Counted from the first letter of the stretch, positions 23,401-38,400 are shown. The stretch is 64,000 nucleotides of DNA from Ifrita kowaldi (GCA_013398055.1 VZRS01002444.1:62001-126000); one strand, 5' to 3'. The notes: generated from the letters alone by a model not told the origin. Program-made: numbers and translations.

Positions 23401-26400
23401 CACTCAATTTACTTCCCACTGCATCTCTAATTTTCTTTTGCTGTTGTCAGGTATTACGCCTGCCTGTGTGGACATGAGGAGCTTGTACGTTATCTTCTAG
23501 CCAATGGTGAGCAGAAGTGTCCTGATATGGGTGCAGTACCTTTCTCTGGTCTGTGTGGATTGTATGTCCTTCTAGCTGTCCCTTGTGGAAACTTCTTCTG
23601 TTACAACCAACCATCTGATCAGTGATCTCAGGCTACAGAGGGAGCCCTGCACACACCTCATGGTTCCTTTTGCAGGCCATTTGCTGCTTGAATTTGCTTC
23701 TTGAAATTGCTTGAAATTTCTTGATTTGCTTGAAATCTTGAAAATGCACAGAAAGGGAAGCTGTCTGTGATGGCTCAAGGCAGCATGGCTTTCTGAAATC
23801 ACAGCTGATGTTTTGTGAGGGTGTGATGGTGTTGGAAATATGCTGATCTAAGAGTTGTACTTCATAGGAAGAATTGTCTGTGTAAAACTTTCTTGTACTC
23901 TACTGATAGCCTGGCTTTGTAAGCAGGACTTAAAGGTGAAATGCAAGGGATTTTGCTAATCTCAGACAAAGCAAGACCAATTCTTCAGGCCAAATGCCTG
24001 CCCATTGGTTCTCAGCACCCAAATTCCCCTAGGTACGTAGTGTTTTTCCAGAGGAACCAGAGTGCAGTTGCATCTCAAAAGGTTTGGTTTTCTACTGCAT
24101 TCCCAGCATCTTAATCAAGCACTTGTGTAATTCTAAATAGGAAAATGCAAATGCCCTCCAAATTTATAGCAGACTCCAACCTAAAGAGGCATCTCCTGTC
24201 TTATACAAAGCAGAAATAGTTTTTAGGAGGAGCTCTTTACAGTCCAGTAAATGATTTCACTCTTTGTACAGTGAGATTTGTCTTCCCTGAGCACTGCTGG
24301 AGCCGTGCTGAGAGGCTTTTTACACGGGTCAGTTTAAACAAGTCATGACTTCTTCAGAAAGGGATTTGTCTGTGGGAGAGCAGCTTTAGGTTGTACACAT
24401 GTGAGGGAAGCTCAGTTTTTGTAAATATGCTCATCAGCAGAGGGGACCACAGTGAAACATGCCAGCAGCCAGAAGTCATTTGTTAGTGACCATCTGGGGA
24501 CACTGGAGAAGGATCTAACTTTGCCTGCTGGCCCGTGCCTGTGGTTGTTTTACAGGAGCAAAGTGTGAGGCAAACACTTTCGATGGGGAGCGTTGTTTGT
24601 ACGGAGCTCTGAGCGACGCCATCCGCCGGCTGCTGAAGGAGTACAAACAGATCACAGCCAAGTGCATGAAGAGGGACTACTATGATGTCTTCCTGCAGCG
24701 GTAAGGGCATGAGGCATGTGCAGAGCATCCCACCAGCCTTCCTGAGCTCTGTTCAGGGCAGCTTTGAACGGCAACTCATCAGTACCCTCTCTCATTCCTG
24801 GGCATGTAGAGCTTGTTAAAGGATGTCCTCTGTGCCCTAAGGGATGATCTCCAGGTGTGTGTGTGTGTAGCCTCAAGTGACTTGGGTACAGACTCCAGAG
24901 TCAACAGAAAGCTGGTCTTTATAATGCAGAAGCACTAAGCTGTCATCCTTGACTGTCAGACCAAAATCAGATCACTAAAACCACATCAGCACTTTGGAAT
25001 AGTATGTCAGCTGAAGTTAAGTTTCAGGCCTGAATATACTGTAGCTTGCAAGCGGAAGTTTTCAACACTGATAAAATGTTTCTCATTTGTGAAACAGAGC
25101 ACTTTAAGAAGCCTCAAACTGACTCACAGTGACATTGCCCAGTCCTTTCTTTTTGGTTATTAAACTTTATTAAGATACTTTTGGAAGTTGCATGTCTCAC
25201 ATTGTACTAGAGCTTGAGTGGCAGCCTAACTTGCTCAGGAGTAGAGGAGTAGTTTCAAGCTTTTCTTCTCACTGTTTCTCTACCCTGATATTATTACAGA
25301 CTTGCTGGTTGGTTTTTTTTCCTTCTTATTTCCCATTGGACTGACTTACAAATGTTAAAACCTTGTTGTGTTTTTTTTTATCTTTGAAACTGGAGTGTTA
25401 ATAAGTTCTAGAAAGAGCTGACAATCTTCCCAGTACTACAATGTCCTAATTTCTGAAGCTGTAGGAAAAGAGGAGAGGAAGGAAACTCATTTATTTGAGT
25501 AAAATCAGATTGTGTCTTCCAGGGAAGTAGAATTTTGTAGGGTGATTTATCACTGCCCTGGTGACTGTGGCTCAGATGGTGCAGGGTTGAGCATACATGA
25601 AAGCTAAAATGTGCTGGTTTCTGCTTCTCATTCAAACAGACCTTGTGTTAAAATAGAAACAAAAGGCAACAGTTGGGGGAAAAAACTAAAAACCTAATGC
25701 TTCTGTTTGGTTTGGGGCAAGACACTAGAAGGAAGGGTGTGCTAGTGGCAGGAGGTTGAGATCAGCCTTCAAGACTCTGACAGCATCTCCGTGTGTGACC
25801 CCACACCTTTCTATGCACCAGTGCAGCTCCCTGGAAGGAATATGATGCTTGATGTCCACCTGATTTGACCTCTTGAGGGTGTTTGTGAAGATATATATGC
25901 AGGTAGTGATGTGCGTTAGGAAACACTGGTGATGGTTGCTGTAAACTCTGGAAGTAGCAGTTTTGGTTTTTTCCTTTTAAAGAATGAATGCATAAACAAG
26001 GCTTCACCTCTGATGTGGTAATTGCCTGCATTTCATGCCTGTCACATCCTTCCTTCTTCTGAGGGTGGGTGACATCAAGTCCTCTCCTATTTGTTACATG
26101 GTTAAAGCGTGCACACTGACAGTGCCCAGGGAGCAGGAAAGTTGCATCTTACTTTGTAGCAGGGTAGTTGTTTTTGAAAGTGTGCCCTTTTGCAGGGCTT
26201 TTTTTGGCATCTGACAATTTAAAAGCAGTACTAACTTTTAAAGATGTGCTTGGGGGCAGCTAGTTCCACTTCAAAATCAGTTCCCAGCATTCAGGTGTTC
26301 ACCTAAGGCAGGAATGTTTCATTCTCCAGCCTCCCTGTTGCACTAACAAAACTCCTTTGAGTTATGGAAGGGAGTGAGACATCCCACTCCAGTGTGTGAA

Positions 26401-29400
26401 GGACCAGCCCCTGTGCTGGCCGTCCCGCTGGGCAGGGAGAGACTGCAATGCCCGGGGGTATTTGTTCATTTAGACCTAATTGTACCATGTTCCCCACTAG
26501 CATTACTCCATTCTCTCCTTTTTCATGCTGCAATGAATTTCCCTTCTCTCTGTTCCTGCAGGTTGCTGGAGCAGGGTTACCAGAGTGACATTGTTTTCAT
26601 CGTTCATGGCAAATCCTTCTGTGCCCACCGCTGCATCCTCAGCGCTCGCAGCGCCTACTTTGCAGAGATGTTTGAGACCAAATGGAAGGGGAAGAACATG
26701 ATAGTGTTGAAGCACCCACTGGTGAGCAAGGCTGTGCTTCCAGTTCTTTCCTTTCTTTTGCTGTTGCAGCTGGGTGAGGAAAGTGAGTAGGAAAGATAGT
26801 TTGAGGGTTAACTTCCACAATGAATAGCTCCTGGGGCTCAGAATGACCCTAGTCGAGGAGAAGGGCTTGTGAAGGCACTCCATGCAGTAAAATAGCATCT
26901 TATTGAGGTAAAAGGCTGCAGACTGCATACCTCCCCTTTGTTCCCTCTGTCATGGGCTCAAACATATATTAATGAATTGCAGTAGCAGGTAGCTGCTACC
27001 ATCTGCCAGCTGCGTCGTGACCCCTCTCTGGGATGAGTTGAGTCTGTCTAATTCCTGGTGGACAGGTGGTCTGTGGTGAAGACATCACCTCCATAATTGG
27101 CACTAATTGAGTCCCTTTTGTTGCCTTTGCAATAAGAACTAAATAGGCCATAAGTGCATTCCTTCCATTAACCACCCATGCTCCGGCACACATTTGTGTA
27201 ACTTGACTCTGGCAGTGCAAATCCTCTTGTGACAAACATAATTCCAGTTTCTCAGAACACTACTTGCCTCTCTCTTTGTACAAGAACATGTCTTTCCTCT
27301 GGAATTAGGAAGAAGTGTAAATGTTTATGATCAGTAAAAACCTGGATTTTAAAGAACCTTTATATTTATATTACAGCCATATCTCTGGAGTTCCTCCATT
27401 AGTCAGGTCCTGTCCCGTGAGGTACATGAGGGATTAGTATCAGTTGAGACAGTAAGGAGCTGTGTAAGCCAGGTGGAGTAGCAGCATTAGTTATGTGAGG
27501 AGCAAGGAAATCAGATGCAGTGTGTGAGTTCTTACTTAAGGGTTTGTTTTTTTTTGAACTTGTTCAGGATCATGTTTCAAACTTATTGTTAAATTCATGG
27601 TGATTCCAAATGTAACTTTCTCTTGTTTTATTTTAGATTAACCCAGCAGCCTTTGGTGCTCTTCTGCAGTATCTATACACAGGTAAATGACTTTACCCTC
27701 TGGTGTTTGTGTACATGGCTGGTGAGCAGCTGGCTGTGCCTCTGCACTGAGTGGCACAGACTTGCACTCAGCAGTATTTGGGTGCTTGAGTCGCCAACAA
27801 ATCCTCTCTGCTGGCAGAAAGGGAGAATGTGAACAATCACCAGCTCTTCCAAGATGTTTGTACCTTTTGCCAGTTGTTGTCCTGCCAGTAATTATACAGT
27901 CAATTAAAGCAAAAATCAGCTTAGGTTGATTGGTTGGATGGATTTGGAGATTGTATTTCTAACTTAAGGAAGGAAAATCTGTCATCTGGTATAACAGTCT
28001 CCTAAGGTGGTGAGTGAAAAGCCAGTTTCCCATGTAGGACTTTTTCAGTTTGGCAGACCTGAGCAGTGTGTGCTGAATGCTTTGACTACTTTCTAGTATT
28101 TTTTCTGAAGAGAAGTCAATCCTAAACCTTCTGTGAAAATGCCCAATGCTGTATTGTAGGCATGCTAAATGCTGAACTATCTCAGGCCAGGAGGTGGTGC
28201 CAGAAAATAACATTATCTTCAAGGCTCTTCTTTTCCAATATCGTGTGTTCAGAAATGTCCCTTGCCACATTTTCAGTGATTGTAAAAGATCCTGAGATGA
28301 AAACTTGTGAGCCTAAAGTCTATTCTTAGCCAAAGCTGGGTAGCCAATGGTGGCAGTCATGCCTGCTGCTGTTGTGCTGCTGTTTTTTGATTTTCTGAGG
28401 GAATTAGACATGTTTTGTACAGCCTGTTTGGTCTTTGAACACTTGAATGAAGCTATTAGGGTAAACCCTGGAAAGTGGAAATGTGAATTAAATGCCAAAC
28501 TGTTACTGATTTAAGTGGTGGGTGGTGGTGGAATACCAAGTCTTAGCTTCTGGGACTGAGTTGTGAGTGGATGCTGAAAAGTGAGGCAGTGTATCTAATT
28601 ACTGAATTTCTGTGCCATCAAGTCTTCAGACCTTATTTTTTGCCATTTTTACACCTAAGTCCTGTGGGTTAAGAGAGCTAACTGCATTTCTTCTTGACAG
28701 GTCGTCTGGATATCGATGTGGAATATGTCAGTGACTGCAAGAGGTTGGCCAAGCAGTGTCGGCTGCAGGACCTCATCGATGATTTGGAGACCAAATGTAA
28801 AAAAGTCTATGAATTTGGTAAGCATTTGACTTGCTGTTGTCTCTGCTGTGCCTGTGTGCCCTTTCAGGGAGAAACAGGGAAGTGTGATGGTGGATGTTTC
28901 ATGGTGTCCTTGGGGCTTCCAGAAAATGATTCTGCTGTGGAATTTCCGTGTTCGCATGGTAGTTTTCAGTCATGGCCTTTCTGTAGGGCAGCTGTAGTGG
29001 TTTCTGACATATGCATGTTTATAATTTATATTGAATGCTTTCTTTAGAGTAGAGCAGCCGTGGCAGCAGGACTTTGCTGTGGTTGCCAGACACCCAATTG
29101 AGCATGGTGGAGTATATATTGGGAAGTGTCTTCCACCAGAGAGCTTGTTTAAATCCCCAGAAAGATAAAATATATACAGTTAGAAGTAATCTTCTGCATT
29201 TATCTGACCACTAACCAAAGTAAAATTTTTGACAATTGGCCCAAAATGGGTGCAGAGGGAGATACAGCACTTTTTTTAAAAGCAGAGAAGTATTTCTGAA
29301 AGCATGTGTGTATTAGTAACACATGGATGTGCCAAACCTTAAATGAAACAATCCTCTATTTAAGGACTTTTTGTTATCCAAATAACTTGTGATCTAATCA

Positions 29401-32400
29401 TGACATAAGCTTATTGCATGAAAACCAACAGTTGGAGTTTATCATTCATCTCCTTAGCTCAAGCTAAGGAACACGTGAAGAAGAATCAAAACAGCACAAG
29501 TGGTGTTAGTCACGAAGCAGAAGAAATTACTGGATAACAAAACCTTCAGGCTGAAAGCTTTTGATTCTCATTCCATGCTCTGAATTAACTCCTTTACTTT
29601 AATCAAGTTAATTTTGATTTGAGAAGAGACTCCAGTCTGTAGTTTAAAGTCAATAGCATCTTCTTCCCTGATCTAAGAGGCCTGTTCCACCTTTTCCTTT
29701 TGAATAGGAGTTGTGATTGTTCAGCCTCCTGAAGTTGCAGGGCATAACTGATAGAATACTTCTGGCTCAAGAAGTTCCTCATCTGCAAATGACATGGAAG
29801 ATATTACCATGTGCAGATCTCCCTTTAGGCATGTGCAGTTGTTTGGTGGTGCTGGGGTACAAGATTACCATACTACAGCTGTTCCCATGTAGAGTCAAGT
29901 CCTTATGGAAGCTGTGTCACAGGCCTTACTTCTGCTGTGTGAACACCTATGTAAGCATGGACCTAAAGAGGTTGAAATGCATTTCTTGGTATCTACAAAA
30001 ACTGTAAGGTATCAGTTTGTATTAAATAAGTGGTGAAAAAGGGGAGTGGTGAATGAATATAAAATAAAAACTGCTTAGAAATCAGGTAACAAAATGATCT
30101 TGTGTCATCTTTTGATATCAGAGTAATTCAGTGAGATGCTGGAGATCTGTTTTTTCCTTTTTATCTTTTTCTCCCAGGGTCTAGCTGAGACATTCCACCT
30201 TAATTCATTTAGTTAAAATCTCATATAATATTGTGGAAGGAAAAGAAGGTGCTTAAATTTGTGAACTGCAAAAAAGCTGACTTCTTGGTGGGTTTTCAAA
30301 TGGAAAATAATGAAGTAAAGTTTCAGGTTAGTGGGATGTTTTAGATAAAAGCACCACTTGCAAATACAACAGCACTGCACAAATCATTTAACTTCTGTGT
30401 TCTTTGGGGAGGGAATGGTTCTTCCATTTTGAGGCCTGACAGAAGACAATCAATGGGTGGTTTAAAGCACTGATGGAAGTACTAGGCTTGATTTTTATTT
30501 ATGATGGGTTGGATTCAAAGAAATAGAACAACTGTTAAAAGTTTGTTTCTTAAATCTCATGTGGAAACCAGGAAAACTTGATTCTGCAGAAAGGCATATA
30601 TGTAAGAGTTATAGAAATTTAAAAATTGGAAAGATCTTAGATCACATCATGTCTGGCACTTGACAAAGTATGACTGTTCCTTTGAGTGTGTTAGAAACCT
30701 GTGCTTGTTCCAAGTGCTTGCTGTGGAATAGACATCTGATTCAGGTCTGCAGAGCAGGGTCATGTCTTGCTTCTGTATTATGAAGTTGAAACGAGAAAAC
30801 AACATGAACTCGAGCCTCTGCAGCTCCACTGGATAATTGCAGTGTCTGTAATCTCATTATCTAGAGTTAATCAGTATTTCAGAAGCACTTAGTATCTTGG
30901 CATGCACAGACAGTAGTATAGGAAGAGGATGACCCAGTGCTTTCTGTTGCACCTGAGATATATTTGGGTGTGAATGCTTGCCTGTTTTCCCTTGTGTGTA
31001 TATTGTGGCTATAACAAGAAAAAACTACTGCAGTGTTTGGAAGAGATCAAACAATTTGTCCAGAATAAGCCATAATCCTTCCTTTAGAAGTGTATGTATT
31101 AGAAAATAAATGTTCTGCAGTTACTTCAGCAAGTTTTAGGGCAAAACGGGTGAGAGCAAGTTTTGATATGCTTACCTTTGTAGCAAAGACACTGGATGTG
31201 CAGAATCTGTGGTTGTAGCTAATTGTGCCATTGGGAAGAAGATGTATCTTGAGTGTGGCATCATTTTGAAGGTTTTGGGAGTTAAGTGTGGTTTTTTGTG
31301 GCTCTTATGTTTTGTGGTGCATTGGCTCAATTTAACCAGAAGACTACAAAGAAGTATTGAGCAGCAAAACCAAGGCAGCTGATACATTGGTAGGTGATGG
31401 TCAGTGCTGTACAGCTGTGCTAGACTGGGAAGAAACCCAGTCTCAACCTCAACCACACTGGTTATTCCCTCCAGCTCCTTGCACTGTTTGTTTTGCTTTT
31501 CTCAGAAACCCCTTCATTCGTCTTTCTTGTATTCCTCCTTCATGGTTCCTGCTGCTTGCTGGCAGCCAGCAGCTTATTCCTGTTTCACAACTTTGATTTT
31601 TGTTGTCTCTGTTAGGAAAGATTCTTGTGTGATACCAAATGCTGTGCCCTTGGATTTGAGAAATGCAGTGTCTGAATAGATTTTCTTCTCAGAAAAATCA
31701 CTGTTCTTTTGTGTCGCTGGGAAAGTGCACAGATGCTCTGTGGATCCCAAGAGAAGAACTCTTTGCCTTGACTACTACTTAAAACTTGCTGGATCCATTA
31801 GCACTTACAGAGCCTGACCTGGTGACTGTTACAATGAGTACTACAGAAATAGAAATGTTTCTCTCTGCCATGAAGAATTTCTAATTGCGAAGTAAGAAAT
31901 TTCCTTCTCTCATGCTGGTGTGTAAGTGGTCAGGGCTCTTTGAGAAAATGCACTCAGTCTGGTTTGTGTTGGTGCCAAGCCTCCTCTTAGCTTATTTACC
32001 CTGGAAGTCATCTCTCTGAGGGTAGCATTTCGTGCTAATAGGGCAGCCTGTCTCCTTGCGGGTGAGCTTTGTGTATAGCAATCATGGTACCTGACTGTTT
32101 TGTACTGGTAGATTATCCTTCCCTTTCCAGAAATCTTTCTGGGATATGCAGCCTATGGAGAGGTACAGTGGTGGCATATTTGAAAGGTGCAGCAGTGATG
32201 TGGAGGAGGGGGTGGAGATCTTGTTTTGTGGCACATCGTGGTCTTGTTTCGCCCACGACCCAATGGAGTCATCTGATGGAGCTCATGTAATGCTGTGCAA
32301 AATGTCAGGAGAAATGAGGTCTCAAGGTGGCGTGATTCACCTGTGAGGGGTTTTAATGTGTGAATCATACCTGTCAGAAAGTCTTCTGAATGCTTCAGAG

Positions 32401-35400
32401 TTAACCCTGTGTCTCTCTGGCTCCCAACAGTATCTTAAGACTTCCTCAGCACAGCTTTGCATTTTCCAGTGGTGCTCTGTCTTTTTTCACATGCTTCCTT
32501 GTATCCAGGGACTCTTGAATGTCTTACATGCTCCAATTCTTCCCCCAAACCATGCTGAGCTGGGAACAAACCTGAGGTGGTGGAGCACGGTAGCCAGAAA
32601 CAGGAAAGGCTCTGCTGGCAGCAGCATTGTACCACAGTGGGTCTACTTTGGACTGCCACTGGTTTGAAGCATGGGGTTGGCTCCACAACGGCTTTGGTCA
32701 TAGCAAGACCACTAAAGTATGATCATGTATTTTGCTTTCCCTTTAATGGGCTGTTTCATTGTGTAGGCTGATAAGTCAAGACAGGAAGACACACTGTGTC
32801 TGAAAAAGACAAATGAAGTTGCTGTCTCTGAAGGCTCTGTTGGAGCTCTTTGGTGGTAGTGATGCTTAGTTCAGACACATGCAGGAGGCTGGGAACTTTG
32901 GGGTCTTTGTGCTTTAGGGATCTACAAATGGAGAGTAGAGGACAGACTCATACCTGCTGAACTTATTGACCAAACAAGAATAAATCCCTTTGTTCCCTGC
33001 AGTGAAATCAGGATGGCGTAGCTGAAATGGGACCTGGTGAAAGCACGTGACAGCAGAGAGGCATGGAAGCAGATTAACTTAAACTCCCTGCCATGGGCTT
33101 TACCTTAGGTGACACTGTAGGAGTGGTTGACTGGGGGTGGCAGTGTATCAGTGGCTCCTACAGGGATCAGGGCAACCTGATCCATGGTCCTTAACTGTAA
33201 TTGGTGACATGGATCCCAAAGAGCAAGTTGGGCTTGAAATGTGCCTGTGACAACTTTGTTTCCCACAGCTGATATTGCAGCATGAGGAATTCAGTGGAGG
33301 TTTGAGAAGAGACAACAATGCATGCATCCACTTCTAGCCCTGCTCACTGGCTGTACTGAGGGGTGCTGAATGTGTGTGTGTGCATAGAAAAACTGTGTGT
33401 GTTTTGCAGTAAGAGCTGAACAGCAATAATACTGTTTTTCCTGGAGTGTCTTTTATCTAAATGGGAGAGAATGTTTGTAGAGGAATTCAGGCATCTCTGC
33501 TCTTTTGTTTTTTTGCTTCTTCCAGTCTCTTCCAAGCCAGGGACCTGTGTGAAAGTGCTGACGATTGAGCCCACAGGTAACTGCCGGCTGCAGGAAGATC
33601 TGGCTCTCCTGGCAGACTGCGCCCTGCCAGCCGAACTGCGGGTAGGGAGCACTTCTACTCCTTGTGGGCTCTGTGGGGCTGGGATATCTGCTCACTTGGG
33701 TCCAGTCACATCATTGCTATATAGACTTCAGTGCTTGCTTGTTTCCTGGTGCTCCAACTGCTGAAAGGTTTTTGTTGCTTGGAAATGCTGTAAAATTGTG
33801 TAATGAGGCCATCAGTGCTGATCTTTCCCCTTGGATATTCCCCCCAGCAGGGATCTTGGTAAATAAAACCCTTTCCATGTGGTTGGTGGGGATTTCCCCA
33901 TTGAATGCAATGGGACAAGGCCCCCAGCTCTTCTCTTTGCCATCCTTCTTGAGAATTAGAGATGTTGTAGCAGCAGGCATTGGTACTCAAAGGGATATAT
34001 ATAGGTAGAAGATGGCTTGCTGGGCTTGCTTGCTAGGAATGGACACACTACAATGGAGAGATGCTTCCAAATCCTGATAATATTTCCAGCAGAAATGTGA
34101 GTCCCTCTGAAGAGAATTTAACTTGACTGGCCATAGATCTGCTTTTCCCAACTATGTCTTGCCCCTCAGAAATAGCCCCCCAGATGGATGATCACTATGT
34201 TAAAATACCATCATATTATTAGTTAGGATCTCCCATTTGCAGAACAGGAAAACTATTAGTTGTCTTCATTCTTTCTGCATCTGGTGTTTTCTGTAATATC
34301 AGCAGATTTATTTTGCTCTTATGTATCTTTTGTTTCCTCTTTCTTATACCAACCACTGTATTTAATAACATGGGCTCATTTTAGGTGGCTGCTGTGCCCA
34401 GAGGTTGTAGGACTGAGTGATGTAGCAAACTTTTATTGCCTTCTCTTTCTGTTCCCTGCCAAATAGACCTGCCTGGTGCAGAGAGAGAGAGTGTGTGTAT
34501 GTGTGTGTACATGGATAAAGTTTCTTACCTTAATAAGCCAACATGTTTTGTGCTGACTTTTTTCAGATAGATTTCACTATAGAGCAAGTTTTTCTCCATC
34601 AAGTTTACAACCACCAATTTAGAAATCTTTCCTGTGTAACCTGCCTCCTCCAAATAACTGTACATTTTTTTGTGGCTTTCAGTATGCTTTTCTGTATGTT
34701 TGCAGGCTTTAAAGGGAGGTGATACTATAAATAAGCTTCAGATTACCTCCCCAGGAATTAAAAAAAGGATCATGGACCCCAAAACAGTGAGATTTACCTA
34801 CATTTTAAGTCACTTCACAAATAAAAAGAATACTTCCTGTTTGATTGCTTGTTTCCAGGCCTTGAAGGCATACTCCTGTTAAGCTGTTCTTCTAGAGTTA
34901 GGAACACTTTCCTTCTTAATTCTTTCATGTAGAATAGGAGCTGGAAGGAAAAGAGGAAACTTGGAATAATATAGTCATCTGATAGTGCTGTGAATTGTGA
35001 GCTGTGGTTTCCTTGCTGTGTTCATTGATTGGAATGAAGGCTGCATTAGAGTTATTACAGCTGTACAGGTGAAGAGGGCATGGGCATGCACACCTGCTCG
35101 CTAGAGAATTTGTGTGCCATGCACAAGTGTTGGTGCTTTGTTTAAGCCTGAGAAATTCTATAAGATTCCCATTTTTCTCTCTCTAGGTACTTTTTGTTTG
35201 TTCGTTTTTGTTTGTTTGCCATTTATCTCTTATTCTAATGTTTTCAAATTGTTAAATGCTGTGAATTTAGCACCTTTGTTCTGGAACAGAGGCATTGCAC
35301 ATCCTCCTTCTTGCAGTGTTTGCTGCCATGCAAGGAATAGTATGCAAACTATGTAACCTAAAATGTCAGGAACAACTGCATAGTCACGCACAGACATCCA

Positions 35401-38400
35401 TGTTCTCAAGAGAAACATACATTATTTTTTTTTCCAGCCTATGCAGAACAAAATAGGTATTTGGCTTCTGGATAAAAGCCAGCATTTCTAGAATTTGGCA
35501 AGAAACATTTTGAGCTGCAGCATGTCATGTAATGCCATATTATATGAAATGGGGATGTATTCAGCTTTGTGTTTCAGTATAAACAAATAATTTGCATGTA
35601 ATGTCTTTGATACTTGCATGATACAGGAAACTTTGTGCATTCCAATTTCATAGTTAGTGATATCTTCCATGGCTAAAATAATAATGATATCCAATTACAG
35701 CTCATTATTATTTTCTGGAGTGAGAGTTGTCTATTCTTTGAGGTCTCGAACACATTTATAATTCTGGCACCTTGTTTCTCTTTCCTGTTTGTGCTTGAAA
35801 GCCTTTTTTTCCCTCAGTGTTTCCTTTTACAAGTGTGGTTGTTGTCTCTGTTTTGTTTTAAAGTAGTAATGGCCGGGATTTTTCTGTCCACAACAGCTGC
35901 TTCCACAGTTTGTTGCAATAAAACTTAGCAGTGACAGATTTAAGTAAAATACCATGAAAAGCCAGGCAACTGTCAAAACCCATGTGGCTTCCCACTGTCT
36001 GCATGGTTCTTCATTTCATGTCTGCCAGGTGACCTCTGAGTTACAGACTCCAGGGCTTCCAATATATGACACTGTAGGCACATGGTTTCCTTGTAACTGT
36101 TTTTCAATTACCTTTTACTGAGATCTTATGTTCCAAACCAAGATGAAATCAGACTTAAAAGGGTCAGAGTTTGCTATGAAATAAATACAGTTCTTTCCAT
36201 CCATGTTGACACTTGGTGTGGCTGCAAAAAAGAGACCATTTGCCACTTTTGGGGTAAAACTAGATCTTATAATGCATAGGAAGAACAGTTTGAAACAAGT
36301 AGATAGGTTCCATCTTGTCTGTCTGCACCTGTGTACTGTGCTTGTCCGTGGCAATGACTCCTGTGCTTTGCTTTGCTTGTTTGGCAGAGACAGATAAATT
36401 GAAATATTTACAACATGTTTCCAATTTAGGGGTTTTTTTGTATCCAATCCACTTGCATCTGGTTGCGAGCTGCTAATCTTCTCTTGGATCACCAACCCCT
36501 GTATTTTGTGTTGTAATTTATTTACAGTTTTCTCGCTGAGATAATCTGGCCAAGGTACAAATTGCTGCCACTGATTTGTTTTGTATGTTTTTGCCTCCAG
36601 CAACATTTCTATTTAAAATCTAATAGGAAATCTGTAGCAGCAAAGACTTGGTCCTCCACATGTGGTGGTGGAGAGTGAGAGTATTGAGAGTATTTCTATA
36701 TGGTGATTGAGTTACTGTGGATGTGTTTGCACCTTGTAGGCTGGACTGTGTTGTGCTTCCTGGGCAGAATACTTGAGTTTGGCAGCTGTGCTTTGCCTGG
36801 ACAGAGGCCTGTGAAGGAGGTTGTAGGAATAGGGGTGGTGGGAGGAATAAGCCAATTTTCTGCAGGGAGATTCTGAAACGGAGATTAGATTCCTCAAGCA
36901 TGACAAGGGAGGAGAGTAGAAGTAGTAGAGACTTGAAAGGGGAGTAAAAGGGAAAATTCTGCCAAGCCACTTCATGCTGAATAGGAGAAACAAAGACATG
37001 AACCTGCTTTTGTAGTAGGAATTGAAAATGACCTTGTAAACCTGAACAGCAGAGTGGGGACCAGGCAAGGCTAGAAGCAGGAAATTGAGCCCAGAGGAAT
37101 TTATCATTCAGGAGACAAACCCTGAGACAAATAAAACTCCCATATCCATTCCAGAGGGATGGACTCCTTTTAGATATTTACCTTTGGACAGTGAAAGGAG
37201 AGCAAAGAAGGGATGCATGTAGGAGATGTGGTGTTTATCTCAATTAATATTTCTGTGCCACAGAGTGGCATCTTAACAAAGTTTGTTTCTAGGTTTGTTT
37301 TACCTGGGATTTGCCTGCAGATCTGTAACCTTCAGATTCATGTCAGAATTTGTAGGAGAGGACATGGAAGCTGTGGGCATGGGGTGGGGAGAACAGCAAG
37401 GCAAACAGAACAGGCTGCTGCATCACAATACTGGTGTTTGTATGTTACAAACATTGCCGCAGAGTGAGGCTGCAGACCTTGGCTGGGACCAAGGACTGAA
37501 GCCTTGAAACGTGAGACACAGATAACAGTAAAATAGCAGCCTGGGGAAATCGAAAAATGGGACAATTTCATCTCATCTTCAGTGCTGGAGGTGCCCTGTG
37601 TGTGGCAGCTATATGAAAAGCAGGTGATAGATCATGTGGGCAACATTCCTTGAATTGCTGCATCTCTTCTGGAATAGGAGTTGCTCTGTGAAGCAGGACT
37701 GCAGGAGAGAAATGCTATGGAGAGTCAGCATTACTGCAACAGTCGTGTGCATGATTTGCATCACTGGACTTCTCCTGTGATTGGGAATCAGAAGCTGCCA
37801 ATTGTTGCTGTGGACAGACAAAGAATGTGGTAGATGGGTCCAGATTGCCATGGTCAGTGGTGGTGTGAGCTTTTGCCAGCTTGGTGCCTTGCCACGTCCG
37901 AGAACCTGTTCTGTGAGAAACCTCACTGAGCCTGGCTGAGAGCTCCCACCCAGTGTGTTCCAGTCTGTGTCTTTGTTCAGCTCAGCAGGGAGGAGTCATC
38001 TGGCTCCTCAGCAGAGCTGAAAGTCAGGTTGGAGGCAGATGGGTTGGAAATGGACAGTCTGCTATTGTGAGTCTGATCTTTATTGTCAGCTCAGGGTTTT
38101 CCTAGGTGCAAATTTGGGATGTAATTTTCCTGGATGAAAGACAGCAGGAATAAACTCCTTGTCCCAGGTACCTCAGGGGCATGTGTATTGAAAGCAAGAA
38201 CTAGGGGAAACTTTTTTTTCCAGAGATTGTCTTGGCTACATGACTGTGAATGTAAACTTTTTTTTTTACAATTGAACTATATTGTATATAGAATAAGGTG
38301 AAAGGGAAAATATTTGGAAGTGTCACTTGAAAAAAAAATAAGGCAAACAGGTTTTTTTTTTTGGTGTGTGCTGTCATTGTTGGCATGTGGGATTGGGTGG

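Larger units (their letters stand above)
20495..28700 (+). other. ABTB1 introns 1-6
   Basis: Introns lie at 20495-22287, 22351-23450, 23507-24555, 24701-26561, 26722-27636 and 27683-28700. Contents noted: a 19-bp tandem repeat at 22811-22855, a degenerate ttgcttgaaat-type repeat at about 23684-23740, and a short (TG)n at about 24853-24868. No extra exon was supported. Confidence 0.8.

Noticed and set aside
31341..31390. Exon-like segment in ABTB1 intron 7 (DYKEVLSSKTKAADTL before gtaggt)
   Set aside because: The acceptor is weak (atttaaccag), the segment is only 50 bases and would shift the ABTB1 frame.
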